The notes: generated by a model not told the origin, from the letters alone. 64,000 nucleotides of DNA from Bugulina stolonifera (GCA_935421135.1 OW285190.1:11728501-11792500); one strand, 5' to 3'. Counted from the first letter of the stretch, positions 23,701 through 34,587 are shown. Translations and numbers: made by a program.

Positions 23701-26700
23701 GGTGAATAGAATAAGAAGAGTATTGCATAATCTATATTTTATAGAGGCACTACGACTGAGGATGACTTCGAAAGATATCCCAGCAGTGAGTGGGGCTACT
23801 TACATCCGATGGGGAAGAATAGCGTGCCCTACCCTCGTATCTCAAACCATATACAACGGCAGAATGGGCGGGTCAAACTATGATAAGGGTGGTGGCTATA
23901 ACCCCCAGTGTTTCCCAGATAACCCTGAATATCTCACAACAGGAACAGGAAAAGATGTTCCGGAAGTGGTTGGAGCCGAGTACCAAGTAAACGGTGAAAT
24001 TCTAGGCCGGCAAAAGTTGACAGATAACAATGTGCCATGTAGTGTGTGTCTGGCTGAAGGGAGGACAAGTAAGCTGATGATCCCAGGCTACACGAGATGC
24101 CCAGATAGCAGTTGGACTCTAGAGTATACAGGCTATCTAATGGCAGGCAAACACACACACAAAAGGTCGGAGTTCATCTGTTTGGACAAGGAGCCAGAAA
24201 GTTTGAGGGGCTACGATGATAACAGAAATGGGGAGCTGCTATACCACACCAGCATGTACTGCCATAACTTCAACAACTGTCCACCATACAAAAATAATGC
24301 AGAGCTAGCTTGCGTTGTTTGTACCAAATAAAAAGAGATATGGTTCCAATAATATCACTTTCTTTCCAAAATAATTCTAGTTGATCAGACACCATTGTGA
24401 AACATGGGATAACCCACATAATATCTCAAACCAATACCAAATACAGGGACAATTACAAGTAGGTCTACTAGGGAAAATGTGCCAAATTTTAAATTGCTGA
24501 ATAGCAAGTCATGGGCTCTATTTAGCCAAAAAAAACAAGCAGATTAAAACTATTCTCTAAGTCGTAAAATTGAATTCACCAATAATAAAACCGATGGCTC
24601 TCTACTGGTTGATATCATTACAACATATACATGTAAGGTGAGCGGGAACATCTGCTCATTCACATCTGATACGTGCATTCACTCTGTTGGTTAGTTGACA
24701 GTCAGCAGCACAGAAGGGATTGAATAATGAAGGACAGAAATATTTATAGAAGAGGGTTACTATTGACCAATCTCATATACAATGTCATACTGACTGCACT
24801 TGTTATCGCATGCGGCTGGTATCTATGGCAACTGCACACAAAGGTGAACTTACTTTCTACCTCCTTGCAGGTAGAGCTTAACTTAGGAAGAGAACAGCGG
24901 GATTCCAAACAGGTAGGTGGATGACACATTTAATAGACAATGATGCACCATGTATCACTGCAGATATAACCCTTGCATGCCCTAGGCCACACAGAGTTGG
25001 AAATATTCAAACTATATGATACCATTCTATCACATCAGAACTGATCTGTTGTGAGTAGAGTTTCTAGAGTAAAGGCATTCGTATAGCAACATGCTCCTAG
25101 ACAAACATATACATGTACCATGTCCATTGTTTGACGCTATGTAATGAAACAAATACGTGCATATCTGAGCGTAGTTAATCACACTTTATACGAAGGAAAG
25201 GAAAGCGGAGTTGGGTAGGAGACAAGTGGACGGACCTCCTTCTTGGGTAGTCGGACCACCTGGTACACCAGGGAGAGACGGACGAGATGGACTTTCTGGT
25301 CCACCGGTGAGTGGTGCGATCTGTGATATAAGACTAGTAACAGTAACTAACCCCTATACCTGGTAGATGTCATAGGTAAACAATACTCTGTAGGAAAACC
25401 GCAGAGAAACTATAGCTCAATCTGACAGTACAAATTCTGTACCACGGTGAAGATCAACCTACTGAGTAAGACAGAGTTCAATCATAAGAACGAAAGTAAA
25501 ATATGCAGACAACAGCACTAGGTCATGTTTGCTTCTGTATGCTAATAATACCATAGCAAATCCATAGCCTGTATTTTAGGGACCACCTGGGCCAAGTGGT
25601 AAGGATGCCGTAAGCTACCCAGCCATAGATCAGCATATAACCTTTGCTGTCGCAAGCTTGGTTACTAAAGGTAAGCATTGTCACTAAGGAGGAGAGAATA
25701 GGTTAACCTTGTTTCAAATCTCATAGGGCATGAGACATAAACGGATTCAATCAGACAATACATATTAGTTGTAGGTGAATAATAAATATTGGCAAAATGC
25801 GCTGTTCCACACTACCACCTAGTGCATTTTATTTGCACACATGATCGAGTCTTTTGAACGGCATATATAGTTCTATTTATCTGGGCAATTACAAATTAAT
25901 GTAGATAAAAGTGTATAAAGCTAATAACTGTTGGCATAACTAACTGTTGGCTTCATCAGGGAATTTTATTAAATTGATATCAATGTCACACTAACTTCTT
26001 AGAACGAGAAAACCTGAAAGATGTGGCAAGAACCATACCAGGTGTCACAGGAGCCACATATGTGAGGTGGGGACGGAGTGAATGCCCCCAATCAGCCAGT
26101 CTCATTTACAAGGGTAGAGCAGCGGGCTCTTGGTACCTGAGTGGAGGAGGCTCCAACCCACAATGCTTCCCGGAAGATCCATTCTACCTCAACACAACCG
26201 ATAAAGCCACAGAGTCGCGTATCCATGGTATGGAGTATGAGGTGTGGGGAGGGCAGTACTTTGATAGCTTCAAACACATGAGAGAGAAGAACGTGCCGTG
26301 TGTAGTGTGTCAGACAGACTACAGATCTACGGTGCTAATGACTCCAGCCAAGACAAAGTGTGAGGACGAGAGTTGGACATTTGAGTACAACGGCTACCTC
26401 ATGGCCGGTGGACCAGCGCACCAGAGAATAGCATTCATATGTGTAGACAAGGATCCTGAGTCAGTCCCAGGCCAAGATGATAACAAGAATGGGGAGTTAA
26501 TCTACCACACTGGAATAAGCTGTAAGAGGTTTGGGAGTTGCCCTCCATACAGAGAGGGGGCGGAATTGGCTTGCGTTGTGTGCAGTAAATAGTAAAGTTA
26601 AAATGTATTGCCTGTAATGTACATGAATAAAAAATATCACCCACACTAACATTCCACTAACATGTTGATCACTGCAAAAGTACAGTTAGATAAGATAATT

Positions 26701-27598
26701 ATTGCATAAAATCACCAGAAACCCAAGAGATCCATAAGGGCATAGCACGCCTGACCGATAATTCTTGTCATTTGGGAAAAACAAAGATTGGCCATATTTT
26801 TTACACTAACATTTTCATAGCAAGAAATTGAGTTGCGAGCAGCCAAGGAATTGTTGACTGGGTCCAGATATTTACTAGATAACTAAGTGGTGTAGAGTCT
26901 CAGGCTTGAACCGAAGTCAGGAATGAATTATTTTCATAGTCGTGGAACCAAATCTTCGGCTGCTCAGAAATTCCACGCAATAAAAGCATCAACAGTTTGC
27001 CATGGCCTACTTACCGTTGCATCCTGACCAGCAAAGTGACCAAGTAGAATACTTCCACCTGGATGTTTCTTAGACCAGTTTGTAACGTCATATACCATGT
27101 CTTCTATTACCAGCCATCGACTTGTCTTCTCATTATGCTTTCCTATTTCACTCCAGCTATTGTCATAGATGGAAGCAAAAGACAATTGCTATACATGTAG
27201 CATCATTGAATACATTTCAAACGCTTTAAAGAAATTACTTTCAAAAACTGCTAATAAAAGGCTAGCAAAGCTGACGAATATGCATAATGAGCGTAATACA
27301 ATTCTAATGTTTGATTTAAACTCTCCAAAGAGCTGTTGTTAGTGTGCAAAATCTATCATATAGAACAAAACATCACACAGAAAAAGATGTCTCTATCATA
27401 CAGCTTTGAGCAGTGACTAGGATCTGTACAAAGGTACATTATGCTAGAGACACATGCAGTTCTTGCGCAGGAAGCTCCAAATTGTTTCAAAATGCACCTT
27501 ACTATTAATAGCATGGAAGAATATTGTACAGGCCTACAGCATTTAGTAACTAGTTCCCACCTGTAAGACTCTAATTTGGACACCCCATTACTAGCCAT
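17786..27598 (-). CDS. FADS2-like: Front-end fatty acid desaturase (cytochrome b5 fusion, delta-5/delta-6 type)
   Basis: Microsomal desaturase that introduces double bonds between the carboxyl end and an existing double bond of long-chain acyl chains. Twelve exons in transcript order: 27598-27561, 27156-27015, 22492-22340, 22109-21963, 21444-21283, 20793-20664, 20502-20426, 20261-20161, 19803-19701, 19042-18963, 18451-18326, 17846-17786. CDS is 1320 nt, 439 aa (human FADS2 is about 444). The N-terminal cytochrome b5 domain carries HPGG (residues 44-47). Histidine boxes: HDAGH (168-172), HHQHH (205-209) and QVEHH (374-378); the last is split by an intron between the two His codons. The glutamine start of box 3 marks the front-end class. 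Later landmarks are [10 protein letters not shown] and [10 protein letters not shown]. Intron 2 (22493-27014) holds two collagen genes on the other strand. Regiospecificity (delta-5, -6 or -8) cannot be read from sequence. Confidence 0.96.
18152..18338 (-). repeat. About 57-bp tandem repeat spanning the exon 11 donor of the desaturase
   Basis: On the minus strand the unit begins with a GTGACATC(A/G)T(C/T)AG-like string ending in a donor-like GT. It contains TATATCTA(G/T)TGACATCA and a CCCCATATCTG tail. The first unit includes the true exon end and GTTAGT donor; the next two are full copies (57 bp) with donor sequences GTTAAT and GTTAGT; a fourth is partial. Confidence 0.85.
20545..20657 (-). 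repeat. About 42-bp tandem repeat immediately after the exon 6 donor
   Basis: Nearly three units, each with a GTGTGTCCAATCACT-like core and a GACCTATAT spacer, beginning within about 6 bp of the GTAAGT donor (20658-20663) in desaturase intron 6. Confidence 0.8.
21030..21270. repeat. Palindromic AT-rich minisatellite, about 26-28 bp unit
   Basis: Roughly nine copies of a unit containing GATATACTATCAGTATATA. Each unit is itself near-palindromic. It begins about 7 bp after the desaturase exon 5 donor (21277-21282). Confidence 0.85.
22808..24331 (+). CDS. Membrane-anchored short-chain collagen, copy 1
   Basis: Extracellular-matrix protein of the short-chain collagen C4 type known from sponges and cnidarians. 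Exons 22808-22990, 23101-23295, 23444-23534, 23745-24331; CDS 1056 nt, 351 aa. There is no cleavable signal; a hydrophobic segment at about residues 13-39 suggests a type II membrane protein. Then come a polar stalk, a furin-type site RVKR (95-98), eight Gly-X-Y triplets (112-135) split by the exon 2/3 boundary, and a short helical stretch. The C-terminal globular domain has ten cysteines, with landmarks [25 protein letters not shown] and ELACVVCTK. An AATAAA overlaps the stop. It lies wholly within desaturase intron 2, antisense, and is the upstream partner of a tandem pair. RVKR suggests release of the ectodomain, as in transmembrane collagens XIII/XXIII/XXV (inference). Confidence 0.9.
24332..24726. 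other. Intergenic between the two collagen copies
   Basis: About 395 bp that must contain the 3' end of copy 1 and the promoter of copy 2. No clear TATA or repeat recognised. Confidence 0.5.
24727..26592 (+). CDS. Membrane-anchored short-chain collagen, copy 2
   Basis: Tandem paralogue of the preceding gene with the same four-exon structure: 24727-24912, 25196-25306, 25580-25670, 26003-26592; CDS 978 nt, 325 aa. Exon 3 is 91 nt in both copies and all intron phases match. A hydrophobic segment at about residues 11-34 suggests a type II anchor. Nine Gly-X-Y triplets (82-108) are interrupted by the exon 2/3 junction. The C-terminal domain has the same ten cysteines, with [26 protein letters not shown] and ELACVVCSK. 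Unlike copy 1 it has no RxxR furin consensus in the stalk (only LGRRQ), so the two may differ in shedding. Nested antisense in desaturase intron 2. Confidence 0.9.
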
Positions 27599-29759
27599 GG
27601 TGAACACTGGGTTTCCTCCACCTACAAAACATTTTACCCGATGTGTAGATTATGATAGAAAGGTTTACAAACACATTACTGTTCAGGATCATTTTTCAGT
27701 AAACTCTTACTAAAAAATATATTCCTGCAATATTGTTAAGAAAACCTTTTACATATCTTGAAACTCGGTTTGCATAACTGTGTAAATTTTTCTACAGACT
27801 TTCTATAATGTGATTGATAGTAAAAATGCGAACATCATGGATCTGTGTGAGAGAATAAATGCAATTTAATAATACATATTAGGCCTACATCATGCTCAGA
27901 GATGAGTGCAAACTGTACTTTGCTTAACACACTTTCACACCAAGATAACTATAGCTATCACACGTGCATTGTTATTTAAGATAGCCCACTTAATATAACA
28001 GTGACATATCACGTATACCAAAGATCCCAATTTAATACTTTGCCCCAAGATAAGATACAATCACACATAAATCTAATGATCCATGCTTGCATAATTACGA
28101 TGTTATAAAATAGGGATAACCTTTGAAGCTAATGCTAGGAGTCTAGCACATAATTTGCAAGTAGAATTTTAACAAAATCATAGTCCAAAAACCAGAGAGC
28201 TGTACTAGCTACCATCAAAAGATTGTAAAGCATTCAACCAAAATGTTTAATAAGTTTGCAATACATTATAATATACTGCAAAGCACAACAGGTACAATGC
28301 TTATCAAACCAAAAAGCAGTGATTTAGGCTATTGCACACTTTGTACAATATTTTTTTAACGTTATATACTTTCATTATATAATTTATTATTTAAATTGCA
28401 CAACTTTGTATTTTTGCTTCTCCATATGGAACCCCAATACATACATGTCGATACAGACCTAGGTCAAGTACAACAGAGATTACCACAATAAATACTGTAT
28501 AAATATAAAAATTCTTACAATGTGGTTTCCTGAGCCTACAGTAAAAGGTTTTATGCCTGAATCCCATTGGTAGCTACCAAATATTTTGCTACGTTAATTT
28601 AAATTTGGTTTATAATTCAATGTTTAATGATTTAGAATGTGAGATAAAGATGTAAATTTATTTCTTGAATATTAACGGTCAGTCAACAAGGTGTACTCTA
28701 CAGCAGATTTATATTCTAGATTGAAATCTCTTGTTCGGAATATTTCAAACCTTTTAAATACGCTTTGCTGTGAACACACAGTATTGCCAAAGTATGCTCC
28801 CAGAGATAACTCTAAGCTGCACCGATGAGGTGTAAAAACACCAAAACAGTATGCTGTCCGCAGATTGAGTACGAATACGAGTAGGCCTATATCTGCAGAC
28901 ATTAACAAGCTTGCGATTGGAAAATTACCAAGCAAGCTCATGTGGTTTCAAATCCCACTGCAGTCTACAGTTTCATTCAACAATGACCTATTGCAGTAAA
29001 AGTGAGTTATGACCCTGTTATACAACAATGCAACTATTGAGATTGAATGATCAATCAACCCTAGAATCTCAATCTAGGACAAGTTGGCTATACATCTTGA
29101 AATCAGGAGAATGGCTCAAGTCTTATCAATTATCTTATGCAAGGAGTAAGAGAGAAGGAGGCTCGTCCATGAAAACCTGTATATATGTTACAATGGGCTT
29201 CTGATGTTCGATGTGCGCCTCGGGTACTTGGTAAAGTCAGAAGAAAAGATGATGAATGTTTTTAAAAACGTAAAATTCACACATCAACTGAAATTAAAAT
29301 ATAAACAATGTGAACAATTGGTAACACTCTAATGAATAGGCTGACTATATACACACTACATATTTCAATGGGATACGATAGATATTGGCAAGTACATTCG
29401 CCAGATTTGAAGAAAATCACGCAGGCCTATCTCAACATAAAATGGCACTTTTTTCAAATACCAACATGCTCAACAAAATAAGGAAAAATAACACTGATAG
29501 ATTTAAGCTTGCTGCAATTGGTTAAGTTGAAATCCAAATTTAAACTTCGCTCCTTCATAATTATAATAAAAAAAACGTACAAACGCCGAAATTGCGGTTA
29601 AAATGAGCAAATTTGTGCAACACGTTTCTCTAACATCAGGACTCCATATAGGGCCTACTACTTAATTTGATTTATGGTGTATAGTTCAGATACCATTTTA
29701 GTTGGTAGGCTAGTTTGTGGGCCCTACATAAATTTGCTTCATTTAGTGCAAAATTCAGC
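27599..29759. other. Intergenic upstream of the desaturase
   Basis: Over 2 kb of AT-rich DNA with no supported gene. The desaturase promoter and 5' UTR should lie in its first part. Short open frames here (such as 28672-28941 minus) show no motif. Confidence 0.5.
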
Positions 29760-29873
29760 ATATGGCTTCGGTGGCTGGGGCGCTGCCCCGGACCCCGCCA
29801 GGGGGCCTAGGCGGCCCCTGGACCCCCGGCCTATTGGCAGAACCCTTCAAACTGTGCCAGATCCGCCCCTGGA
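29760..29873. mobile_element. GC-rich DNA-transposon terminal fragment
   Basis: A roughly 110-bp GC-rich patch (GGGGCGCTGCCCC, GGCGGCCCCTGGACCC) in very AT-rich surroundings. It ends in CCAGATCCGCCCCTG, whose reverse complement CAGGGGCGGATCTGG resembles the ends of widespread hAT-type non-autonomous elements (recalled, not searched). Only one end is visible, so it is probably a truncated copy. Confidence 0.45.
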
Positions 29874-30770
29874 TAATTAATACGTATTGTATACAATTCA
29901 ATACTAGGGCCTATTACTATTACTTCATGAATATCAATATCCTTAGTTACAACTTGTAATGCTTTTACTTTATTAAAAGCATTTCATTAGTATCTATAGC
30001 ATTTCATTAAGTATAGTATCTATATTTAATTATAAAATAATTATTTATATTAAGCATAGCAAATTAAATTAGAACCAGGCCATGTTATTCGTATAAAGTA
30101 TAATCATAATGCAGCAGATGTAACATTGGCGTAGGAAGTAACCATTCAGGGGCTTCAATTGTTTAAAAAAGGCTAAATTCTAATTTAATTTGCTATTATT
30201 ATATATTTATATTATTATTATATAAATAATTTTTCAGTATTTCGTTGCTTTAGTTTAGTTTATACCAGGTTGGTATAAACTAAACTAAAGCAACGAAATA
30301 CTGAAAAATTATTATTAATTTTAGGTTAAAATCAAAGAATAATTACCTCAAGCAACACAGCTAAAATCAAAACCGGTGTATGAGAGATTCCTGTCTACGT
30401 GCGTTCCAGGATGGTACCACTTGGGTTCAACAATCGGCAGATTTTCTTCAGGTCATTGACGTGTTTTAGTATTTGTTATATGCGACAATTTAATTTGCTA
30501 CAGCCAATCGGAGAGATCTCAAGGTGCCATGCAACCTGCCTGGGATCTTCAAACTTTTGAGTGACGAGATTATGATTTTATTTCATCACAACTCTATATA
30601 TTCACCTAAGTTACCCCATAAACCTATGTTGAGGTTCAGTATAGAACTTGGTCTAGTTTGTCATTCTTTGAGTTTGAAGGGGTGAAAAACGACAGTTACT
30701 AATGTTCTATGGGAAAAACCAAAAATCAAAATTTCACTTAAAAAACCAAATTAAATATTGAATAGATAAA
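29874..30770. other. Transposon-flanking intergenic DNA
   Basis: AT-rich, non-coding. The notable content is the perfect hairpin at 30225-30313. Confidence 0.5.
30225..30313. repeat. Perfect 43-bp inverted repeat with 3-nt loop
   Basis: Left arm 30225-30267 and right arm 30271-30313 are exact reverse complements, with loop GGT. The inner stem reads AGTTTAGTTTATACCA / TGGTATAAACTAAACT. It has no mismatches, unlike typical microRNA precursors. Confidence 0.95.
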
Positions 30771-31950
30771 AGCACTAATATATGTTAACGATTTGCCAAC
30801 AACAATTAGATCACATTGTCGCCTTTTTGCTGACGATGTTCTTCTCTATAATACTTCAAACAATACTCATTTGCTTCAAACAGATCTAACCAGTTTAGAA
30901 AGATGGCCACCAGATCCCAGACTCGTGGGCTCCCTGCCACATTCCGTACAAACGGCTCATTATTCCACAATAGCTTTCTGCCGCGAACCATTCGAGATCT
31001 TAAGGGAGAAAAATAATTCTGCAACAAACACTGCCAACAATGCCAATACATAAAAACAGGGCCGTCACAGGACCTGTGCTGAGGCCACTACAGCATAAAA
31101 ATTGACACTTAATCATATTTAGCAAAAGCTAACACAAATTTTGTTACTACAGTTTACTCAAATGAGGCACGTCCCTTCCACTCACCCTAGTGGTCTAACG
31201 TGATGACTACTCTAAGTATGCTAAGTAAGTAAGTATGGTCCCATCAATGGCAAATGGTGTTTAATGTAAATAAGTGTTTTTATTTACAAATAGGAAAGCA
31301 AGATAATCAATCAAAATATGTTTTAGAAGGCCAAACATTATCCAAAGTAATTTCACACACTTATCTTGGACTTCAACTACAACACAATCTTAAATGGAAC
31401 TTGCACATAGAGAACATTGCAGCTAAGGCTACTCAAAGGTTAGCAATGCTAAGACGAGTATTAAGGCATGCTGACACTCCAACACGGCGAATTGTATTTT
31501 TTTTCTTGGTAAGACCCGTCTTAGAATATGCCTCCTCTGTCTGGGATCCATACCTAAAAAGAGAAATAAAACTCCTAGAAAAAATTCAGAATAGTGCCAT
31601 TCGTTTTATTTTTAAAATCAGGGGAAGGGTGAGTTTTAGTCACATAAGGGAACAAACACTTTTATCATCCCTCAAGGAACGAAGAAAGGGTGCCAGAATG
31701 AATCTTTTTTTCAAGTGCCTCTCGGAAGGCATTGAGCCTCCCTTTGATCATAATTATCAAAGTGGGCATAACACCAGGCAACATCCCAATACTTTTGTGC
31801 CATACATTCGCTCAAAATCTTTTTATTATTCATTCTGGCCGAAAACTATCCGTGATGTGAGAGGAGATTAAATTAAAGAGCTGACAACAGTGTTAAGCAG
31901 ACAGGTGTATAGATTGAAAAAATAAAAAAAAATATATATATATATATACA
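30771..31950 (+). mobile_element. 5'-truncated LINE retrotransposon (CR1/L2-like reverse transcriptase), interrupted
   Basis: The reverse-transcriptase reading frame starts abruptly with YVNDLP and the catalytic box FADDVLLY (about 30780-30906). It is broken by an inserted element and resumes at about 31236 (WSHQWQMVFNVNKC). It continues through HTYLGLQLQHNLKWNLHI, RPVLEYASSVWDP and FWPKTIRDVRGD to a stop at 31871. The tail has A-rich and (AT)n sequence near 31920-31948. These are standard palm/thumb and post-RT motifs of non-LTR retrotransposons. The endonuclease and N-terminal RT are absent; the copy is dead. Confidence 0.85.
30907..31238 (+). mobile_element. Nested 5'-truncated LINE 3' end with (TAAG)n tail
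   Basis: Insertion between the two halves of the outer LINE RT frame, after codon W of LERW. It begins in a LINE C-terminal coding tail (TRGLPATFRTNGSLFHNSF then LPRTIRDLKGEK and stop) and has a 3' UTR with the string ATGAGGCACGTCCCTTCCAC. It ends in TAAG repeats near 31220-31233. ATGG occurs at both edges (30903-30906 and 31235-31238), a candidate 4-bp target duplication. A related 3' UTR string occurs at about 49895. Confidence 0.75.
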
Positions 31951-32509
31951 CATTCATGCATAAATAATAACAAAAAAGCAAAACAAACATTACCTAAGCA
32001 CAGTATTATCGTGTTCCACACTTTTACCTCATTCGAGGGTCTCAGTGGAAAATTATTAAAAAAAAAAAAAAAAACATTTTGAAACGATTTTTGATGCAAT
32101 AGTGCTGTGAAGCGGAATTGGGGAAAGTGTATATAAAGTATATGAAGCGATGTGACTTGTTGAAAAGAATTAATTTTAAATTTAGAGCTGCAAGAACAGT
32201 GATAGTCTAAGTCTAGTCAAATCAAATAAAAATTTGAACGTAGGACATCAATCATCAATATAAAATAAAATTGAATGATAACATGACAGAAAATTCTATT
32301 TGAAGAGGGTTTACATTAAAATTCGATCCATTTTTCATGTTTTGATTTGATTTTTTATATATTAACATTGATTATAATCATTATTATATATTGTTTTATA
32401 TTATAATTATATTATTTTTATAATTGTTATTGTAATAATTGTGCTATGTATTTATTTTATCTACAAAACTAAGCCATGGAATTTAGTCACTGCTCGTATT
32501 TTGTCTAAC
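31951..32509. other. AT-rich spacer between LINE and MITE copy C
   Basis: Simple-sequence (AT)n and poly(A) tracts (around 31930-31950 and 32059-32074). No gene seen. Confidence 0.5.
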
Positions 32510-33521
32510 AGGTGGACTGTACTGAAATTTTGACGCTATGGGTTGAATACACCATTAGAAAGCCTAGTAGCAACTGAACCAGTTACCTTTGAATACCTTT
32601 GAAGTCATCGTACACTCTGGAACACTAAATGTATAAAGGAGTGTCTCATTTGGATAACAGTCACAGTGTGCGATTTTATTTGGCAACAGGGGGTTGCAGC
32701 AAACTGCTGTTTTGTTGGTTCTTTTTGGTAGTCTGGTAGTCCACCTGTACAGGACGTTGAATTACCAACTTTTGTTTACAGCTTTACGCCATGTTCTGTT
32801 TGCTAGTCTGTGTTTCCTCTGGTGTCTCTGACAGTTATATCAATTTTAGCACAATACCAGCTGGGATACATGATGTTATCATGGTACTCAGCTCTGTTAA
32901 AACGAGTGAGTTACATCATTGCGGGGAGTGAATGCCAGATGTTATGTTATGTTGTTATAAACGGGAAATTTTAATTGAGTTTATCCTCGTTATACTAGGA
33001 GTATCACAAAACGAAAAGATGGGTTTGTGGAACAAATGCTAGCCAATATTCCTAGACAATAAAAAACACAATTTGTTGCGAAAAATTATCAAATGACTTT
33101 GAGTTTGCAATTTGATGGGTCAATATAGGTTACTTGTTTATCTCATGACTAACATGCCTACTTATTAGACTGGTGTGTTGAACCTGTAGAACGTAGTACT
33201 ATAATTGCTAGTATCTGTTTCATTGAATGAACACTGTTTTTATTATAACACAGTTGTGCGAACTCAATATTGCTTCTATATAGCAGTCAGAGTTGATATA
33301 ATCAAAGAAGAAGTTTTAAAAATTGACATAAAGCTAGGTGGAGATCACTCCTAATGCTGATATCACTATGATTATTTTAGAAATTTTAGGGCTATTTTTT
33401 TGCAGTTTAGCATCTATTAGCTACTATTAAAACAGTTTAGATATGTTTGTAGAGGTATCAAGTAATACTAACATAATTAGTTTGATGAAAATAATTCTAA
33501 AACTTTCATTACAGTCTACCG
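32510..33521 (+). mobile_element. MITE copy C, diverged and interrupted
   Basis: Same family as copies A and B: starts AGGTGGACTGTACTGAAA and ends ACAGTCTACCG, a mutated end. It has many substitutions and small indels. About 260 bp of unrelated sequence (about 32587-32847) interrupts the point where copy B reads ACCAGTTAGCACAATACC. Flanking TAAC/TTAC are decayed from TTAA. It is an older copy than A and B. Confidence 0.85.
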
Positions 33522-33525
33522 TTAC

Positions 33526-34314
33526 TTTAATAAAATATTAAAAGTTATTTACTATAATCCAGTTCCTTCTATGAGCCAAAACTGAAGCTTTCCTCTCTCT
33601 AGATTGAAGCAATGTGAGAGAGGACAACTTTGTACTATTGTCTGCACATGCTATTATTGCTATCATAAACTAGTTGGATTAGAACTGAAGATCAACTTGG
33701 TTAAAAATTTGTCCATATTTATGGCACTATTTTGGAATTTAGACTTGGTAAACGTTACTGCCCTCACTAGCTTTTGTACAAAATATTAGTATGACCATGG
33801 AATGATCTGCTCTTTGAGCAGTATATAAACAACACTGGAAGCAAGTCCTTTGTGAATTGTGAACATGTTGCGCAATGTGTAGGGAAGGGAGAACTAGATG
33901 TTGTTGCTAGTTGAAAGCTTGACTTTTGCCGAGTCCATAAAGCATTCTTTGCAGGGTCAATGTTTTTACAATGCTTTTAGTGCCACAGGTATAGGCCAAT
34001 TAAGGTTCATCTTGATTTTAATCTGGTTCATAAAATTGTTGCATGCATGCATATTCATATTTTCATGGGTAGCTGGTTTGTAAGGAGTGAATAATGGGCA
34101 CATTTGTATATTATATTCCATTTGCATGTATGCAGACCCTTAATAGTAACATCTAGCCTTCCTCCGTTCGACACAATACTATAAATGCATGCATAGCAAG
34201 CACAGGAAAGTCTGTATAATCAGCTATGATGCCAAAATCTATCTGTTTTAGAATTCTGTCGATACAGTAAAACGTCTGGCACTGCGCTGCTAGTTAGCAA
34301 CTATCATATTTATC
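33526..34314. other. Intergenic upstream of the SMIM20-like gene
   Basis: Non-coding as far as I can tell. A GAGAGAGGACAACTT motif occurs near 33611 with an inverted CCTCTCTC at about 33592. Confidence 0.5.
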
Positions 34315-34587
34315 ATGTCTGAACAGATTAAACCGCCCCTAACAGGATTTAAAAAGTTATGGCTGGGAGGCGGACGACTCCTATTTGTATCAATATCTTC
34401 CATGGCTCTTCTACATTATGGTTGGTATAAACTGCAGTTTATGGAGGAGATAATTCCTGAGCATCAACGTAAGAGTGTTATTAGAGCTGGACCTGTACTA
34501 ATTGACAAGGACCAAAGTATAAGTCTTATAAAAAAGGAAGAATTATTCATGCCACATGAACTGGAGGATAGACGTGCTGGTAAATAA
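34315..34587 (+). CDS. Small single-pass mitochondrial-type membrane protein, SMIM20/MITRAC7-like
   Basis: Single-exon 90-aa frame starting MSEQIKPPLTGFKKLWLGG. A hydrophobic segment (RLLFVSISSMALLHYGW, about residues 23-39) is followed by a charged block EEIIPEHQRKSVIRAGPVL. The order membrane segment, then Tyr/Arg-rich turn, then Q...(N/I)RAG resembles SMIM20 (MITRAC7), a 67-aa inner-membrane chaperone of newly made COX1 in complex IV assembly. The match is short and from memory. The tail (ELEDRRAGK) is longer than in the human protein. Alternatives are another small mitochondrial assembly factor or a lineage-specific protein. The ATG is the first in frame, followed by a continuous open frame. 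Confidence 0.5.
   Translation: MSEQIKPPLTGFKKLWLGGGRLLFVSISSMALLHYGWYKLQFMEEIIPEHQRKSVIRAGPVLIDKDQSISLIKKEELFMPHELEDRRAGK

Noticed and set aside
30806..31051. Minus-strand 81-aa frame over the LINE
   Set aside because: Antisense shadow of the LINE and its insertion; the RT and C-terminal motifs are on the plus strand.
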